64,000 nucleotides of DNA from Chamaecyparis obtusa (GCA_027943335.1 BSBK01005650.1:1060001-1124000), one strand, 5' to 3'; shown: positions 1 to 11,861, numbered from the stretch's first letter. Notes: generated from the sequence alone by a model not told the origin. Numbers and translations: made by a program.

Positions 1-992
1 GGATTTTATTGCAACAACTATTAGGAATCAACAAGTATAATGATCTAGGTATAGCACCTCTCCTTTTCTTTTTCATATCCAATTAAGCTCAAAAATTCTT
101 CCTCTTGCAAATGATTTTTTCTCTTTACTCAACCACACCTTTGCATCCATGATCTACAACTTCATAATTCATCACTTGACATATAAATATATCTTCACTA
201 AATAGGTCAACCACCACCTTAAACATGACCTAATACATTTGAATTTCATCATTACAATTAATTCTTGGTCTATCCTTGAACCCTAAGACATGTTACCAAT
301 AATTAATTACCATTTCAAGTCCATGTCAGCCTTCAAATCCTTCACACGTCCAATTTAAATCAAGAATAGTCAAACCTTTTGAATTCTTCAACATGCTTCC
401 AATACTTGATTAAATTTGATCACCTCCAACAATGTAACACTAACTCAACATTAAAAATCTATTATGATACGTCACTTTGACAATAGAATCAAGAAAACAT
501 CCACTACAACTGATCACATCATCATCACTCATCAATCTAACATCAACTGGTCAACCTATTCAAACATTTTGCAAACTTCCATAGAATGATCTTATATCCC
601 TTGAAACTATGCCTTGCAGTACTCCAAACAACTTGCAATCATAATATCAATATCATATCCTACTCAAGATAAACATATCATGACCACAACACTTGGATCC
701 ACACCAATATTATAGAACAATCAAATCATTCATCCTTTATCACTATCTATTCTTCATGTTCCTCTATCACCATTCACTGTCTATTCTTCCTATTCCTCTG
801 CACACTCTAATTCCATCACAAACTCACCACATATTGGATTCACCATTGCAAACACTTGCCAAATTAATTTCAACCAACACAACACTTAGTTGAGATAAAT
901 GACAACATCAATAACTGGTCTCCCTATTATTGAACCTATACCAAAAAACTCTCAACAATCTCTGTAACATCTCTGTATCAGTTATGCCAACA
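1..992 (-). repeat. Copia-1 3' LTR (partial)
   Basis: This matches 5880-6939 over its whole length with scattered substitutions. In the minus strand it begins TGTTGGCATAAC at 992, directly after the purine tract. Its far end lies beyond the window. Confidence 0.88.
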
Positions 993-1006
993 ACCTCACC
1001 CTTTGG
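993..1006 (-). other. Copia-1 polypurine tract
   Basis: The minus strand reads CCAAAGGGTGAGGT directly before the TG of the 3' LTR. This is the usual position and composition of a copia plus-strand primer. Confidence 0.75.
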
Positions 1007-1359
1007 AATTGATGGAAACACCACATTGATATGATAATGATAGCTCCTTTAAATTATTCTTTTCTCTTCTCCCCTTACACCTTTATCTAATTCTTCTTCT
1101 AGTCTTCTCAGGGTCTTCTTTTCTCTTCTCCCCTTTGACAATAATGCCAAAGACACCACATAGGTCACTTGTTGCTGCAAAAACTTCCTTTTCCTCCAAC
1201 TGCTCCCCCTAAGGAGTAGTCCCCTTAACATCAAACTAATAGTGAAAGATATTTAGTGAGTCCATTGGATTTATTCTTACAACAACATCTTAGTTTTTTT
1301 CAGGTAGGGGAATAACCCCTAACTAACCTCTTAGACACTCAAAAGTATTCTTAGGTAGT

Positions 1360-2990
1360 GGCTTAGTGAATATATCTACTAGTTTCTCCTTATTTGGCAC
1401 ATATTCCAACTTGAATACCTTTTCCTGCACTTTCTCTCTTAAGAAATGACACTCGATTGAAAATGCATCACCGAGTTCTTGGAAATTTTGATTGCACTAG
1501 TATTATCACAATATATAGTCAATGGTTTAGTTACCTTCTCTTTGATACCTTCCAAGATCTGCTTCATCCATGCAATCTAAGTACAATTGATAGTTTTTGC
1601 TACATATTTAGCTTCTACAGTTGATTGAGAAACACAATTTTACTTCTTAATTTTCCATGACACAACTCTTCCTCCAAGAAAGAATGCTCCTCCACTTGTG
1701 CTTTTTCTATCATCATTGTTTACTGCCTAATCTGCATTAGTAAAAATACTCAAAGAGAAATCACCTTTGTGAGCATACCAAAGACAATATTCTTATGTTC
1801 CTTTCAAGTATTTGGATATCCTCTTTATCATTACCATGTGAGATTCCTTAGGATTATCTTGAATCTAGCTACTATACCAACTATTTGTGAAATGTTTGGT
1901 TTACTATGAACAATATAATACAGCTTACTAATCATGGATCTGTATAGAGTTGCATCCACTGCACTTGACTCATCATCTTTAGACAAATTTCATTTGGTCA
2001 TAATGGGGGTTCCAACTAGTTTGGAGTCTTCCAATCCAAAAGTCTTCATCACTTCCTTTATGTACTTGGACTAATTGATATAGATACCATCCTTGAGTTG
2101 TGAGATCTATAATGCAATAAAGAAATTAATTTCTCCTATCATTGACATCTCAAACTCCTTCATTTCCTCAACAAATTCCAAACTCATTTCATCATTTCCT
2201 CCAAAGATTATGTCATCCAAAAACACTTCAGCTAATAGTATCTTATCATCTTCAACCTTCAAGTACACATTGTTATCCTCACTTGTTCTTATGAAATTAA
2301 TCTTAAAAAGATAAGAGTGTAGCCTTTCATACCATGATCTAGGTTCTTTTTTACTCCATACAATGCCTTTTTAGCTTTCACACCATATCCTTATCTTTGT
2401 CAATGTGAACCCATCTAGTTTCTCTATGTAAACCTCTTCTTCAATAATCCCATTTAGAAAATTAGATTTGACATCCATTTGAAAAACTTAAGACTTCTTA
2501 TAGGCATTATAAGAAAGTATAATTCTTAACCCTTCAAGTCTTTCCATAGGAGAAAATGTTTTTCCATAGTCTAATCCTTCTTCTTGTGCACAACCCTTAC
2601 ATACAAGTCTTTCCTTATTACGAACGACTTCTCCATTTTCATTCAATTTGTTCCTAAAAAATCACTTTGTACAAATAACATTCTTTTGTGTTGGTCAAGA
2701 AACAAGTGCCCATGTATCATTCTTCTCAATCTAATCAAGTTCCTCTTCCATGGATTTTATCAAATCATCATTCTTCAAGGATTCCTTCATAGTTTAAGGC
2801 TCAACCTTGGAAATTGAACATGTACTTTCTCTAATCTTCATTCTTGTCTATACTCCAACATCTTTATCTCTTATGATCTGATCAATAGAGTGATTCAACT
2901 TCACATACCTTGGAATAACTAGTTTAGGTCTAGGTACTTCTTGTCCCACTGGTTGAACCACTTCTTCCTCATTTTTTTTTTAATGGATTC
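1360..2990 (-). pseudogene. Copia-1 reverse transcriptase and RNase H
   Basis: In translation, minus-strand pieces read KSMEEELD near 2750, a [16 protein letters not shown] block near 2440-2490, and the catalytic box as FLDDIIFGGND near 2196-2231 (copia elements use xxDD). Downstream, STVEAKYVAKT near 1620 is the RNase H motif. The domain would synthesise cDNA from element RNA inside virus-like particles. The frame is broken by many stops and shifts, and no single open stretch covers the domain. It is the 3' half of the copia-1 polyprotein and directly follows integrase. Confidence 0.85.
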
Positions 2991-3020
2991 TTGCACTTGG
3001 AGTTGCACATACATAGATTC

Positions 3021-4100
3021 CTAATCATTTACTGGTTCTTTCTTGATTATTACATCACATTTATCTAGAATTTCATCTATTTTCACATTTGCACTTTCAA
3101 TCATCTTTTTAGTCATTTTATTAAAATATTTATAAGACTTTATTTTAGTAGAATATCCCAAGAAAATATCTTCATCACTCTTAGGATCAAAATTTCCATC
3201 GAGATCATCTCTCTTGATATAACAAGTACTACAAAAAAACATTGAAATATTTAACACTAGGTAAATGACCATACCATAATTCATAAGGTGTCTTACTAGT
3301 TCCTTTCTTCATTAGTACCCGGTTCAATTTATAGACTATAGTGCTAATGGATTCTCTCTAATATGACTTGGGAACATCACCTTGAATCATCATTGTCCTG
3401 GAAGCATCAACTATAGTTTTGTTCCTCCTTTCAACATCACCATTATGTTGTGGAGTTCTTGGTGCAGACATATGCGTTTTGATTCTATTATCCTCACAAT
3501 ATTGGAAAAAATCTAATGAATTAAACTCTCCTCCTCTATCAAACCTTAATAATTTCAAGCTCTTACCTATTTATTTCTCAACAATTTCTCTGAAATATTT
3601 GAACTTGTAGAAAGCTTCAGACTTATCCCTTAAGAAAGTCACCCACATCATCCTTGAGTAGTCATCAATAAACAATATGAAATATTTATCACCATGATAA
3701 CTTCTAGTCCACATAGGACCACACAAATTAGTATGAATTAAATCCAACATATTCTCTTATGAAAATGACTTGCTACTAAAAGTAGAACTAGTTAACTTAC
3801 CCAACTAACATTTCTTACACATCATGTTGTCTAGATTAACTAATTTTGGAAAACCTCTAACTGCATTCATCTTGCTAACTTTGACCAAATTATCAAAGTT
3901 CACATGACAAAACCTTCTATTCCATAGCCAACCATCCTCAAATCTAGCCACCAAAAAACTATTTATAGTAGTATTCAAATGGAATAAATTACCTCTAGTC
4001 TACCTACCAGTTGTAATCAGATCACTTGATCTTACAAGTATCTTGCATACACCTCCTTTGAACTCAATTCTATAACCTTTGTCATTCAACTAACCCACAC
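3021..4100 (-). pseudogene. Copia-1 integrase with pre-integrase domain
   Basis: The pre-integrase zinc region (WNRRFCHVNFDNL near 3910, CKKC near 3815) is followed by the DDE core: LFIDDYSR near 3680, FDRGGEFNS near 3530, and QHNGDVERRNK near 3440 carrying the catalytic Glu. The C-terminal piece at 3021-3284 keeps the DIFLGYSTKIKSYKYFN segment typical of copia. Integrase joins element cDNA to the chromosome. In-frame stops (one Trp to TAG after PKSY, others Gln to TAG) and a short open segment at 3358-3558 show that it is a relic. It lies between protease and RT, as in all Ty1/copia elements. Confidence 0.87.
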
Positions 4101-4131
4101 TCAATAAGTTATGTGTTATACCTTCTAAAAA

Positions 4132-4340
4132 TTAAACATCATCAATATTTCTCTTACCATTCAAATAAATTGTACCTTTTCCTTTTACCAAGTAGGGTGT
4201 GTTGTTACCAAACCTTACCACACTTCCATCAAATTCTTCAAGCTTGATAAACTTACTTAGGTCACTAGTCATGTGATGAAAACAACCACTATCAATAACC
4301 CATTCATTGTATTGATCCATGTGAGAGACTAAGGCCTTTT
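4132..4340 (-). pseudogene. Copia-1 aspartic protease
   Basis: The minus-strand translation contains EWVIDSGCFHHMTSDLSKF, the copia protease active-site block with an intact D-S-G, followed by VRFGNNTPYLVKGKGTI, the typical second strand pair. The 62-residue open piece starts at a Met just before the motif, but in the element it would be an internal part of the gag-pol frame. It processes the polyprotein. The adjoining sequence towards gag is broken by stops. Confidence 0.85.
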
Positions 4341-4429
4341 CACCTTATGAGGTATCTTCTTTCACTGCAATAAACATTATCTCTTCATCTTCATTGTCTT
4401 CAAATTCTTCATCAATCACACCTTCGTCT

Positions 4430-5346
4430 ACTACAACATAACACTATTTCTTTCCTTTTCTTTTGAATCTTTTGATCTTCTCATTTTTTACCATTAGGAC
4501 ACCTAAAAGAAATATGTCCTATATTATTTCATGAGAAATACTTCAAAGGTAACTTTCCTTTGTACTTACTAGTACCTCTAGGTAGTCTCCTTGCAAGTAA
4601 TACTTCAAGTTCCTCTTGCTTCCACTCTTCATCCAAGACAAACTCAAATTCACTAGAATGAATTGACATGTAGGAAAATTCATGACTTATCTATTTTCCC
4701 TTCTTATATGATGCTAACAACAAAGAGGCCTTAAAAGTTGCTTCAACTCTAGAAATACTATCATCAAAGTTACTCAACTCAAAAGTAGTAAGCTTACTAA
4801 TCAGACCATCAATAGAGACATTATCCATTGTTCTCAACTCATGAATAGCAGAAACTCAGATGCTAGTAGAAGGAAAAAAAGTCCTCAACATTTTACTTAC
4901 CACATCTTCTTCTTCAATTGTACCACTGACACTCTTAATAACACCTATAAGTTCTTTTATCCTTTGACCATATTGATCAAAGTTTTCTCCTTCAACCATT
5001 TCATGTCATTATATTTTCCCTTTAGACTATCTACCCTGACTTTTTGCACATTCTTATCTCCACCATAGATTAGTTTAAGATTTTCCCAAGCCTCATGAGA
5101 AGTCTCTAAACCATGTAAATCAATATATTTAGTATCAGATAAAATACTTACTATAGCCTCCAATGATTGCATATTCTCCTATTGCTCCTTCAATTGATCT
5201 ACATTAAGAGTCCCAATAGGAACAACATATTTGGTCACAACATGACTCCATAATTGTGGCCCCATACCTTTTAGATAGATCTTCATTCTCTCACTCCATA
5301 TTGTGTAGTTACCTCTTGTGAACTTAGGACCTTCCTTCTTCAACAT
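4430..5346 (-). pseudogene. Copia-1 gag (UBN2-type)
   Basis: The frame starts at an ATG (complement of 5344-5346) 48 bases inside the primer site. It reads a typical gag N-terminus (NYTIWSERMKIYLKGMG), then ETSHEAWENLKLIYGGDKNVQ near 5100, the UBN2 capsid region. A weakened zinc knuckle (NNIGHISFRCP) is visible near 4510-4540. Gag forms the particle shell and binds element RNA. A Gln-to-TAG stop near 5175 separates the first 58 codons from the open segment at 4957-5172, and more breaks follow. Confidence 0.83.
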
Positions 5347-5393
5347 TGGATCGTTCCCTCAAGCTATTAAGATTAACACAAAGAGGAAAAAGG

Positions 5394-5406
5394 GCTCTAA
5401 TACCAA
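5394..5406 (-). other. Copia-1 primer binding site (tRNA-iMet type)
   Basis: The minus strand reads TTGGTATTAGAGC, one change from the usual TGGTATCAGAGC complementary to the 3' end of initiator tRNA-Met. It lies about ten bases inside the 5' LTR. Confidence 0.8.
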
Positions 5407-5416
5407 TTTTTAATAT

Positions 5417-6939
5417 TGTAAGGTCCAAGATTATTGAGAGGGGGGTGAATCAATAATCTATCAAATCAAAAACTTTTCACACTTTCAACAATATCAACCT
5501 CATTCATTAGCTTTAAACTTAATGCATGCAATAAACAAAGTGATCATACAACCATCTGAACATGCAAAAAAGTGAAACCAATAATTTATTGTGGAAAATC
5601 TGGAAAAGGGTGAAAACCACGGTGGGAATTATCACCCACTAATAATTTTAACTCTTTTTAAATGCACCCTTTTAAAGGCCTAGCCCTATTAGGAGCTTAC
5701 TATGCTGCCCGGTTAGGAGCATATCCTGTCAGGAGTCACCTGGTTAAGGGATTTAACTCTAGCCCTATTAGAAGCTTTACCATATTAGGATTAACCTTGT
5801 TAAAGGATTTCAAACCCTATTTAAAGAGTCACCATGTTAGAGGATTTACAAATTAGACCTATTAAATTCTACCCGATTAAGGGATTTTCTGACAAATTTT
5901 GTTAGGAATCAATAAGTACAATGATCTAGGACCTAGGTATAGCACTTCTCCTTTTCTTGTTTAGATCCAATTAAGCTCAAAAATTATTCCTCCTATAGAT
6001 GATCTTCTCTCTTTACTCAACTGCACCTTTGCATCCACGATCTATAGCTTCATAATTCATCATTTGACATATAAATACATCTTCACTAACTAGGTCAAAC
6101 ACCACCTTAAACATGACCTAATACATTTGAATTTCATCATTAAAGTTCATTCCCACTTGATCCTTGAACCTTAAGATGTGTTACCAATAATTTATTACCA
6201 TTTCAAGTCCATGTCAGCCTTCAAATCTATCACACATTCAATTTAAATTAAGAATAGTCAAACCTTTTGACTTCTTCAAGACACTTCCAATACTTGATTA
6301 AATCTGATTACCTCAAATAATGTAACACTAACTCAACATTACATATCTTTTATACCACATGACCTTGACACCTGGATCAAGAAAACATCCAATGCAACCA
6401 ATTGCATCATCACTGATCTAACATCAACTGGTCAACCTATTCAAACATTTTTGAAACTTCCATAAAATGATCTTTTGTCCCCCTAAAACTATGTCTTGCG
6501 GTACTCCAAACAACTTGTGATCATAGTATCAAAAACATATCCTAGTCAAGATAAACATATCATGGCCACAACACTTGGATCCACACTGATTTGATAGAAC
6601 AATCAAATCATTCATCCTCTGTCACTTTCTGTTCTTCTTGTTCCTCTATCACCATTCAATTGATCATAACTCTCTCCATACTTATTTCCAACCATTTCAA
6701 TCATACATACAACATCTAGAGACATTTTAAGTCTCCCATAAGAACCACAAACTCCAATTTCATCACAAACTCACCACAAATTGGATTTACCAGCAACAAC
6801 ACTTATCAACTCATTGTCAACCAACAAAACACTTAGTTGACATCAATGAAAACATCAATAACTGATCTCCCTATCATAAAACCTATACCAAAACATTCTC
6901 AACAATCTATGTAACATCTCTACATTAGTTATGTCAACA
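5417..6939 (-). repeat. Copia-1 5' LTR
   Basis: About 1523 bp. Plus-strand ends are TGTAAGG and GTCAACA, giving TG...CA termini. The 5880-6939 part aligns to the left LTR. The plus-strand block from 5417 (a G-rich run about 25 bases in, then AAACCACGGTGGG near 5615) is typical of SIRE-like LTR ends. Confidence 0.87.
5660..5890. repeat. Degenerate tandem repeats inside the copia-1 LTR
   Basis: About eight imperfect units of roughly 20-30 bases share the core CCTRTTAGGAG or GTTAAAGGATTT (for example near 5681, 5721, 5760, 5785, 5805 and 5840). They lie in the R/U5-like part of the 5' LTR. Confidence 0.55.
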
Positions 6940-6941
6940 AC

Positions 6942-8688
6942 AACTTCCTTTCCATGTATATTTGTATCTATCAGTTTGACAGTTTCATGGTTAACAACGC
7001 ATTCATCCAACCTAATTTATTCTGCTAAATTTTTAGTTTTGTTTTCTTTTCATTCATATATTTCCTTTTCCTTATGAAGTTCCTCAATTTTCATAGAGGA
7101 TCCTAGGAAAGCAACATTAAGTGGCTCAATTTTGGGAAGATTCTTGTCTAAGTTGTATACTTCATTATCATCAAATTTTGTAATAACTATTTATTTTCTG
7201 GGGAAACTATGTGATGTAGAATAATCAGCCTATGACAACATATTCAACTGACTTGAAAGAGTACTCAAATTAGTTATCATTTCCTATTTCATTTTCACTA
7301 CTATTTCCTTATCTTCCATAAGAGAACACGATGTCTTTTTTGTTTTGAGAACCTATCCATTTTCTACAATAGATAATGAAGTAACATATTGTTTTCCCAC
7401 TACAACTTTGCAAATTTCATCCAAAGATACCTTGTATAGATATCTTTCTATTTGTTTAGCCTCAGTTATAATTTTATTCAACTCATCCCATAAAGTCAAA
7501 GGGACTTCATTCTTATAATCTTCAAACTCAACATCATGTTTTGCACCATATCATAATAATGCATCAATAATAGTTTGTTTTCCATCATCGAATGTTAATT
7601 CATACATCTCACCGATTCTCCTTCTCTCACCAGTCATTAAAGCATCTAGAACTATGCTTGAATCCAAGGAATTAGAACAAAAATTAGGTTTGAGACTTAC
7701 CTCTTTCTTCTTTCCTTTCTATTCTTTCCTCACCTTAATTTGAAATTGTTCTATATCTTTTTCAAATTAAGGATTCATTTGACTCATTACTGGAATCAAA
7801 TATCATAGGAAAATCACTATAATTTTTTTCCTTGGGCTTCTTCAAAGCAACAAGATTTGATTATGTATTCTTCCTCTTCTTCGATGGACTCTCCTTCTCA
7901 ACTTTAATCATAGGAGTAGAAGATACTACAGTAATGGAAGGATTTCCAATGAAACTGTGAGTGACTCTCCTCATGTATTTAGCCTAAAACCATAAAGTGC
8001 CCTAGCCTCCATCACTATTTTGTCCACTTTCTTCTCGGCATCTTTGGTCGTCTTCTTTTTGTAAATTTCTTGAATTTTCTCTTCAAATGTGTCGAACCTT
8101 TGCTTAGTGGTGTCAATAGGGCTAGCAAGAAAAACCCTAGCATACTCTTCACATTTTTGTTCAGTTATCTGATAACCAAGTAATAGTAACCATTTTTCTC
8201 TTGGTTTTAAAACTTGCATAATGCAGTGATCATTACTAACAATAAAGTCATTATCTTTATTATATTTTTCAATCATGGACTGAGGAATTAGGTCCTTTTT
8301 GTGCATCTTATTTTGCAGAATTGTAAAGAACTCTATGAACTAGTCTTCTTTATCATTCTATCTATTTATCTTTCTCAATCTAATCTCAATTTTATGTGCA
8401 ATAGGTTTATTTTCAGACCAAAACACTCTACCTTCACTAGGTACGATATTTGAAAAGTATAACAAGAGATAAATAGTTAACGAACCGAAATGAAAAGCTA
8501 CATTTTTCTTTCTAGTCATTAAAACTTTCAAATTTTCAAGAAATTAATTTTTAATAAGAGTGCAAAGATCATAATATGTACCTTTCACCATTTTATAGGC
8601 TACAAAAAAATTTGTCACCGAGACTAAATTTTCTCAGTTGGTGTACTAAACTTTATTTTCGACAACCTAGGAAGCATATATGATTGTA
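6942..8688 (-). pseudogene. Element D unknown ORF, C-terminal part
   Basis: One minus-strand frame carries about 580 codons of ordinary-looking protein with about a dozen in-frame stops, mostly TAG, plus a frameshift pair around 7750-7970. The longest open piece (7971-8306) includes HKKDLIPQSMIEKYNKDND and KPREKWLLLLGYQ. Further pieces read SIVLDALMTGERRRIGEMYE near 7600 and KNEVPLTLWDELNKIITEAK near 7450. I recognise no family: there is no RT, integrase, protease or transposase motif. It is continuous in phase with the exon-like segment at 32637-32674 across element A, and its end is cut by copia-1. Possible identities are a captured host gene or a lineage-specific retroelement protein. Confidence 0.6.
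8684..8688. repeat. Left target-site duplication of element A
   Basis: ttgta here and ctgta at 32632-32636 flank the element, a 4 of 5 match. Confidence 0.45.
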
Positions 8689-9516
8689 GGATCAGTGATC
8701 ATTTTTTAGAAGGGAGTTAAAAACTAAATTTATTACCAAAAATTAGGGATTGGACATCCTAATCGAGAAGCTATCCTCCTTTATAAAAACTCATTTAATT
8801 GTCAACCTAGGAATGTGTTACTTGAAATGGGCCAACAAAGTATATGCACCAAAGCCTCACTCAAACCATGCTATTATATGATTGTTGTAGGAAACAAATG
8901 CTCTGGAAAATAAATGCAGAAATACTAAAGCATGAAGAATGAAAATCTTGAAACTCCAAACCACAATACTTTAACTATTCTACCACGTGGTTGTAGGAAG
9001 CAACAACTAACCTGTGGCTTTGGCTATAGGAACTATTTCAGCACTGGAATTAAAGAAGCCTCACCAAGTGGGCCCCCTTAGATGAGTATCCAAAACTCAA
9101 TTACACATTATTAACTCTCAACACTTCATTATTATTGATTTAAGAAGGGAATATGATTGTATTCATGAAAACTGTAAAAATATAGTAAAGATTACAATTT
9201 TTGAAAATTAATAATGCTCTCTCCCTCTCACGCAAGAGTGGAGATTTATTTGAAGGAAAAATATATATAACAACTAACTGTTCACACCATAAACAAGAAA
9301 ATAATTTAATATAAAGCTAGAAAATAGGAACGAGAACATCCAGAAAAATAGGAAAGGAAGTACCACAACCTGCACGAAGAACAAATTTATCCTTTCACCA
9401 TTTCATCGATTTCCTAGTGAATAAAATAACTTCATTGACCTAATCTTCAGTTGCTGCCATCTTCATCTTCCAGAACCAAAATCTTAGCTATATTAATTCT
9501 CCCATCGATCGGTTCA
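8689..9516 (-). repeat. Element A 3' LTR
   Basis: About 828 bp, matching the split right LTR along its length. The left end reads GGATCAG against TGATCAG in the other copy; the right end is GTTCA in both. A start at 8696 (TGATCA) is an alternative reading of the left end. Confidence 0.85.
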
Positions 9517-9520
9517 CTGT

Positions 9521-9819
9521 TGAGGGCACAAGTTTAGATCTTCCTTGGGGGTTCCTACCAGTGTGTGGATCTGGGCTAGCTAGGGTTTAGTTTGGATCTT
9601 GTGAGATATTGTGGAGTTTCTATTGTAATTGCATTGTATTTGGCCATAACCCGAAAGGCCTTACAGTCGGGCATGTTGGATGAAAATATGATAATTCTAT
9701 TATGAGTTTTGTCATTGTGTGGTTCTAAATCTTTGTATTGTTATTACATTCTATTGTGTGGTTATTTGCTGGGGGCTAGGACATCTCCATTAGGCATTCT
9801 CCTACCTTGCACTGCATCA
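9521..9819 (+). repeat. Element C 5' LTR
   Basis: 299 bp, TGAGGGCACAAG to GCATCA. It differs from the right copy by about 15-20 substitutions and small indels by eye. Confidence 0.85.
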
Positions 9820-9821
9820 AG

Positions 9822-9833
9822 TGGTATCAGAGC
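9822..9833 (+). other. Element C primer binding site (tRNA-iMet)
   Basis: A perfect TGGTATCAGAGC lies two bases after the LTR end. Confidence 0.88.
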
Positions 9834-9836
9834 ATA

Positions 9837-9974
9837 GTTGTTCCTGAGTGTGTGGATAGAGCACCGAATGTGAGGCAGTTTACACTAGGACCTTGAGTGG
9901 AGTTTTTCAGAGTGAAGGTTGTTCCTGAGTGTGTGGACAGAGTGTCGAATGTGAGGCAGTTTGCACTAGGACCT
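9837..9974 (+). repeat. 81-bp-period direct duplication in the leader of element C
   Basis: Copies of about 57 bases at 9837-9893 and 9918-9974 (starting GTTGTTCCTGAGTGTGTGGA) differ at about seven positions. They sit directly after the primer site, where packaging signals of LTR elements usually lie; that role is inference. Confidence 0.8.
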
Positions 9975-10033
9975 GGTTGAAGGTTGGATCTAGTTGGTGA
10001 TTTGCTACAGAGGGTTTGCGAAGATCTTAGAAG

Positions 10034-10246
10034 ATGGCTCTAAGAAGATTGGACCCTGAGATGATTGCAAAACTCCATGATGTGGTGGAGAAGAATATTT
10101 CAAAGACTTGTGCTCGGTTGGAAGCTAGATTGACTAATCGAGTTAAGGAAGGGATGGTTGAGAGTGATCCATCTCTGGATAAATTTCATAAGAGAGTTCG
10201 AGAGATCTTGAAACCATGGAGCTGGAGTCTACCGATCAGGAAGTGA
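10034..10246 (+). CDS. Small ORF of element C, unknown function
   Basis: This is the first ATG frame after the leader duplication, 70 codons (MALRRLDPEMIAKLHDVV...). The predicted protein is rich in charged residues and could form helices (VEKNISKTCARLEARL). It resembles the N-terminal helix region of some gag proteins only in general composition, and I see no motif to name it. It is followed by stops and other short frames, so it may be the remnant of a longer gag-derived ORF. Confidence 0.3.
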   Translation: MALRRLDPEMIAKLHDVVEKNISKTCARLEARLTNRVKEGMVESDPSLDKFHKRVREILKPWSWSLPIRK

Positions 10247-10429
10247 GTTGTCTGGCCAGTTAGAAGACTTGTTCGAGAGAGAAGAGGGCATAGAAAGTTC
10301 AAGATGGAAGTTGGTTTTGTTGATCAGTGTGTGGAGGCTGATGCAGAACCTATGGAGAAACTTGTGGATGTTTCTATGGAGCTTCCTAACCTTGTTAATG
10401 CTATGATTGAGATTGGTTTTCATGATTAG

Positions 10430-10831
10430 TTGGTTGAGTCTGACATGGAAATTGTGGAGCACTTGGTTGTGGATAATCAGGTTGCTAAGGGTGGTGATCC
10501 ATATGTTGGTGATATGGATTTTGTTGATATGGATGTTGCTGGTGTGGATTCACTAGTTGTTGATGTGGTTGAGGATCTACACGATACTATGGATCTGTAT
10601 GTTCCTGATGTGGACCTGTTGGTGGTTGACATGGTTGAGGATTTACGTGTTGCTCCTATTGTGGATTTGAGCTTACATGTTGGTGACATGGATTTCATGT
10701 TTGAGGATATTATTTTTGTTGGTAGTGATCTGCTACAGAGAATATTGGTAAGGCACTATGTTCAGTTTGTTCCTGGGAGTGAGCATGTTGATTGGATGGT
10801 TGAGATTCTAGTGGTTGATAGATGGATGTAG
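10430..10831 (+). CDS. Acidic repeat ORF of element C, doubtful as a gene
   Basis: A 133-codon open frame made of repeated acidic/hydrophobic units (VDMDVAGVDSLVVDVVEDL, DVDLLVVDMVEDL). The DNA shows the cause: imperfect repeats of GATGTGGTTGAGGAT-like words between 10440 and 10680. Without stop-prone codons such repeats stay open by chance on both strands, so coding is uncertain. If translated, it would be an acidic valine-rich protein with no known domain. Confidence 0.25.
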   Translation: MVESDMEIVEHLVVDNQVAKGGDPYVGDMDFVDMDVAGVDSLVVDVVEDLHDTMDLYVPDVDLLVVDMVEDLRVAPIVDLSLHVGDMDFMFEDIIFVGSDLLQRILVRHYVQFVPGSEHVDWMVEILVVDRWM

Positions 10832-11562
10832 ATTTGGATGATTTGCATGTTGGTTCTATTGTCCCTATTGGATTGGAAGCCTTTGGTGAAGATGAAGATG
10901 GTTTCAGATATTTCATCTAGCATCAAAGTATGAGGCATACTTCTTTCCACACCTGGGGAGTCTGATGCGGGAGCATCCCAAGGTAGTTGGCTATCCTGCA
11001 TGTTTGGGAGATTTGATGGAGTCGTGTGGACTTATTTTCATGTATGAGGGGTTTGGTAGAATTGGATAAACCTACTTGGGTCTTGGGTAATTGGTTTTGA
11101 TGTATTTAATGGAACTTGGCATGGTCTTGGTTGCTCAGCATGGCCTTGGGGAGCTCGGCCTTGCTTAGGAATTTGGTGCCTATTTCAAGCTGTATAAGTA
11201 ATTTTCCACAAAGATTTAGAGGCTGAAAATTTCAGGGATTGAAGAGGGCCTATATTTCTACCTATGGTTTGAAGCATGAGTTCTAATTCATCCAGAGCTA
11301 GGAGATATCGCAATTTTACTATGACATCAATTTTGGGAATTTAATTGTTGTTGTTGGCTGACTTGTGGCATTTAATTTCGGTATTTGTATTTAATTTATA
11401 TTCAGAGCCAACCTGTGGCTTAGATTGGTATAAGTAGAGTTTGTGGGGGAAGTCTTTAGGCATTCATTCATCCACCTGGGAGAAGAGGAGGTGGTTGTGG
11501 AGCGAGTTTTGAGGAGAGCTAGTAGCTGCGGCTTGGGAAACAAGGAGATTGCTTGGTGGGCT

Positions 11563-11861
11563 TGCGAGCACAAGTTTAGATCTTCCTTGGGGGTTCCTAC
11601 CAATGTGTGGATCTGGGCTAGCTAGGGTTTAGTTTGGATCTTACGAGATCTTGTGGAGTTTCTATTGTAATTGCATTGTATTTGGTCGTAACCCGGTAGG
11701 CCTTATAGCCGGGCATGTTGGATGAAAATATGATAATTCTATTATGATTTTTGGCATTGTGTGGTTCTAAATATTTATATTGTTATTATATTCTATTGTG
11801 TGGTTATTTTCTGGGGGCTAGGACATCTCCATCAGGGATTCTCCTGCCTTGCACTTCATCA
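11563..11861 (+). repeat. Element C 3' LTR
   Basis: Second copy of the 299-bp LTR, TGCGAGCACAAG to TTCATCA. It is preceded by a G-rich stretch (TTGGTGGGCT) that may be the purine tract. Confidence 0.83.

Larger units (their letters stand above)
1..6939 (-). mobile_element. Copia-1: Ty1/copia LTR retrotransposon, cut at the left window edge
   Basis: Two direct repeats (1-992 and 5417-6939) flank a minus-strand copia polyprotein in the order gag, protease, integrase, RT, RNase H. An iMet-type primer site lies beside the right repeat and a purine tract beside the left one. The LTR text, with a G-rich block just after the LTR end and the series of paired-repeat leader motifs, resembles SIRE-like copia elements; this lineage call is inference. 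The left LTR runs out of the window, so the target duplication cannot be tested. On the right the element abuts the reading frame of element D, which suggests that it inserted into D. All domains carry stops or frameshifts, so it is inactive. Confidence 0.9.
9521..11861 (+). mobile_element. Element C: non-autonomous LTR retrotransposon of about 2.3 kb
   Basis: Near-identical repeats at 9521-9819 and 11563-11861 flank a 1.7-kb interior that starts with a perfect iMet primer site. No gag, protease, RT or integrase can be read in any frame of the interior, so it must rely on enzymes from another element. It sits four bases inside the end of the A 3' LTR. No clean 5-bp target duplication is visible (left actgt, right atatc). 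Its size lies between TRIM and LARD classes. Confidence 0.82.

Noticed and set aside
10477..11001. Minus-strand Ser/Thr-rich frames opposite the acidic ORF of element C
   Set aside because: They are the reverse reading of the same imperfect DNA repeats, so their openness follows from repeat composition.
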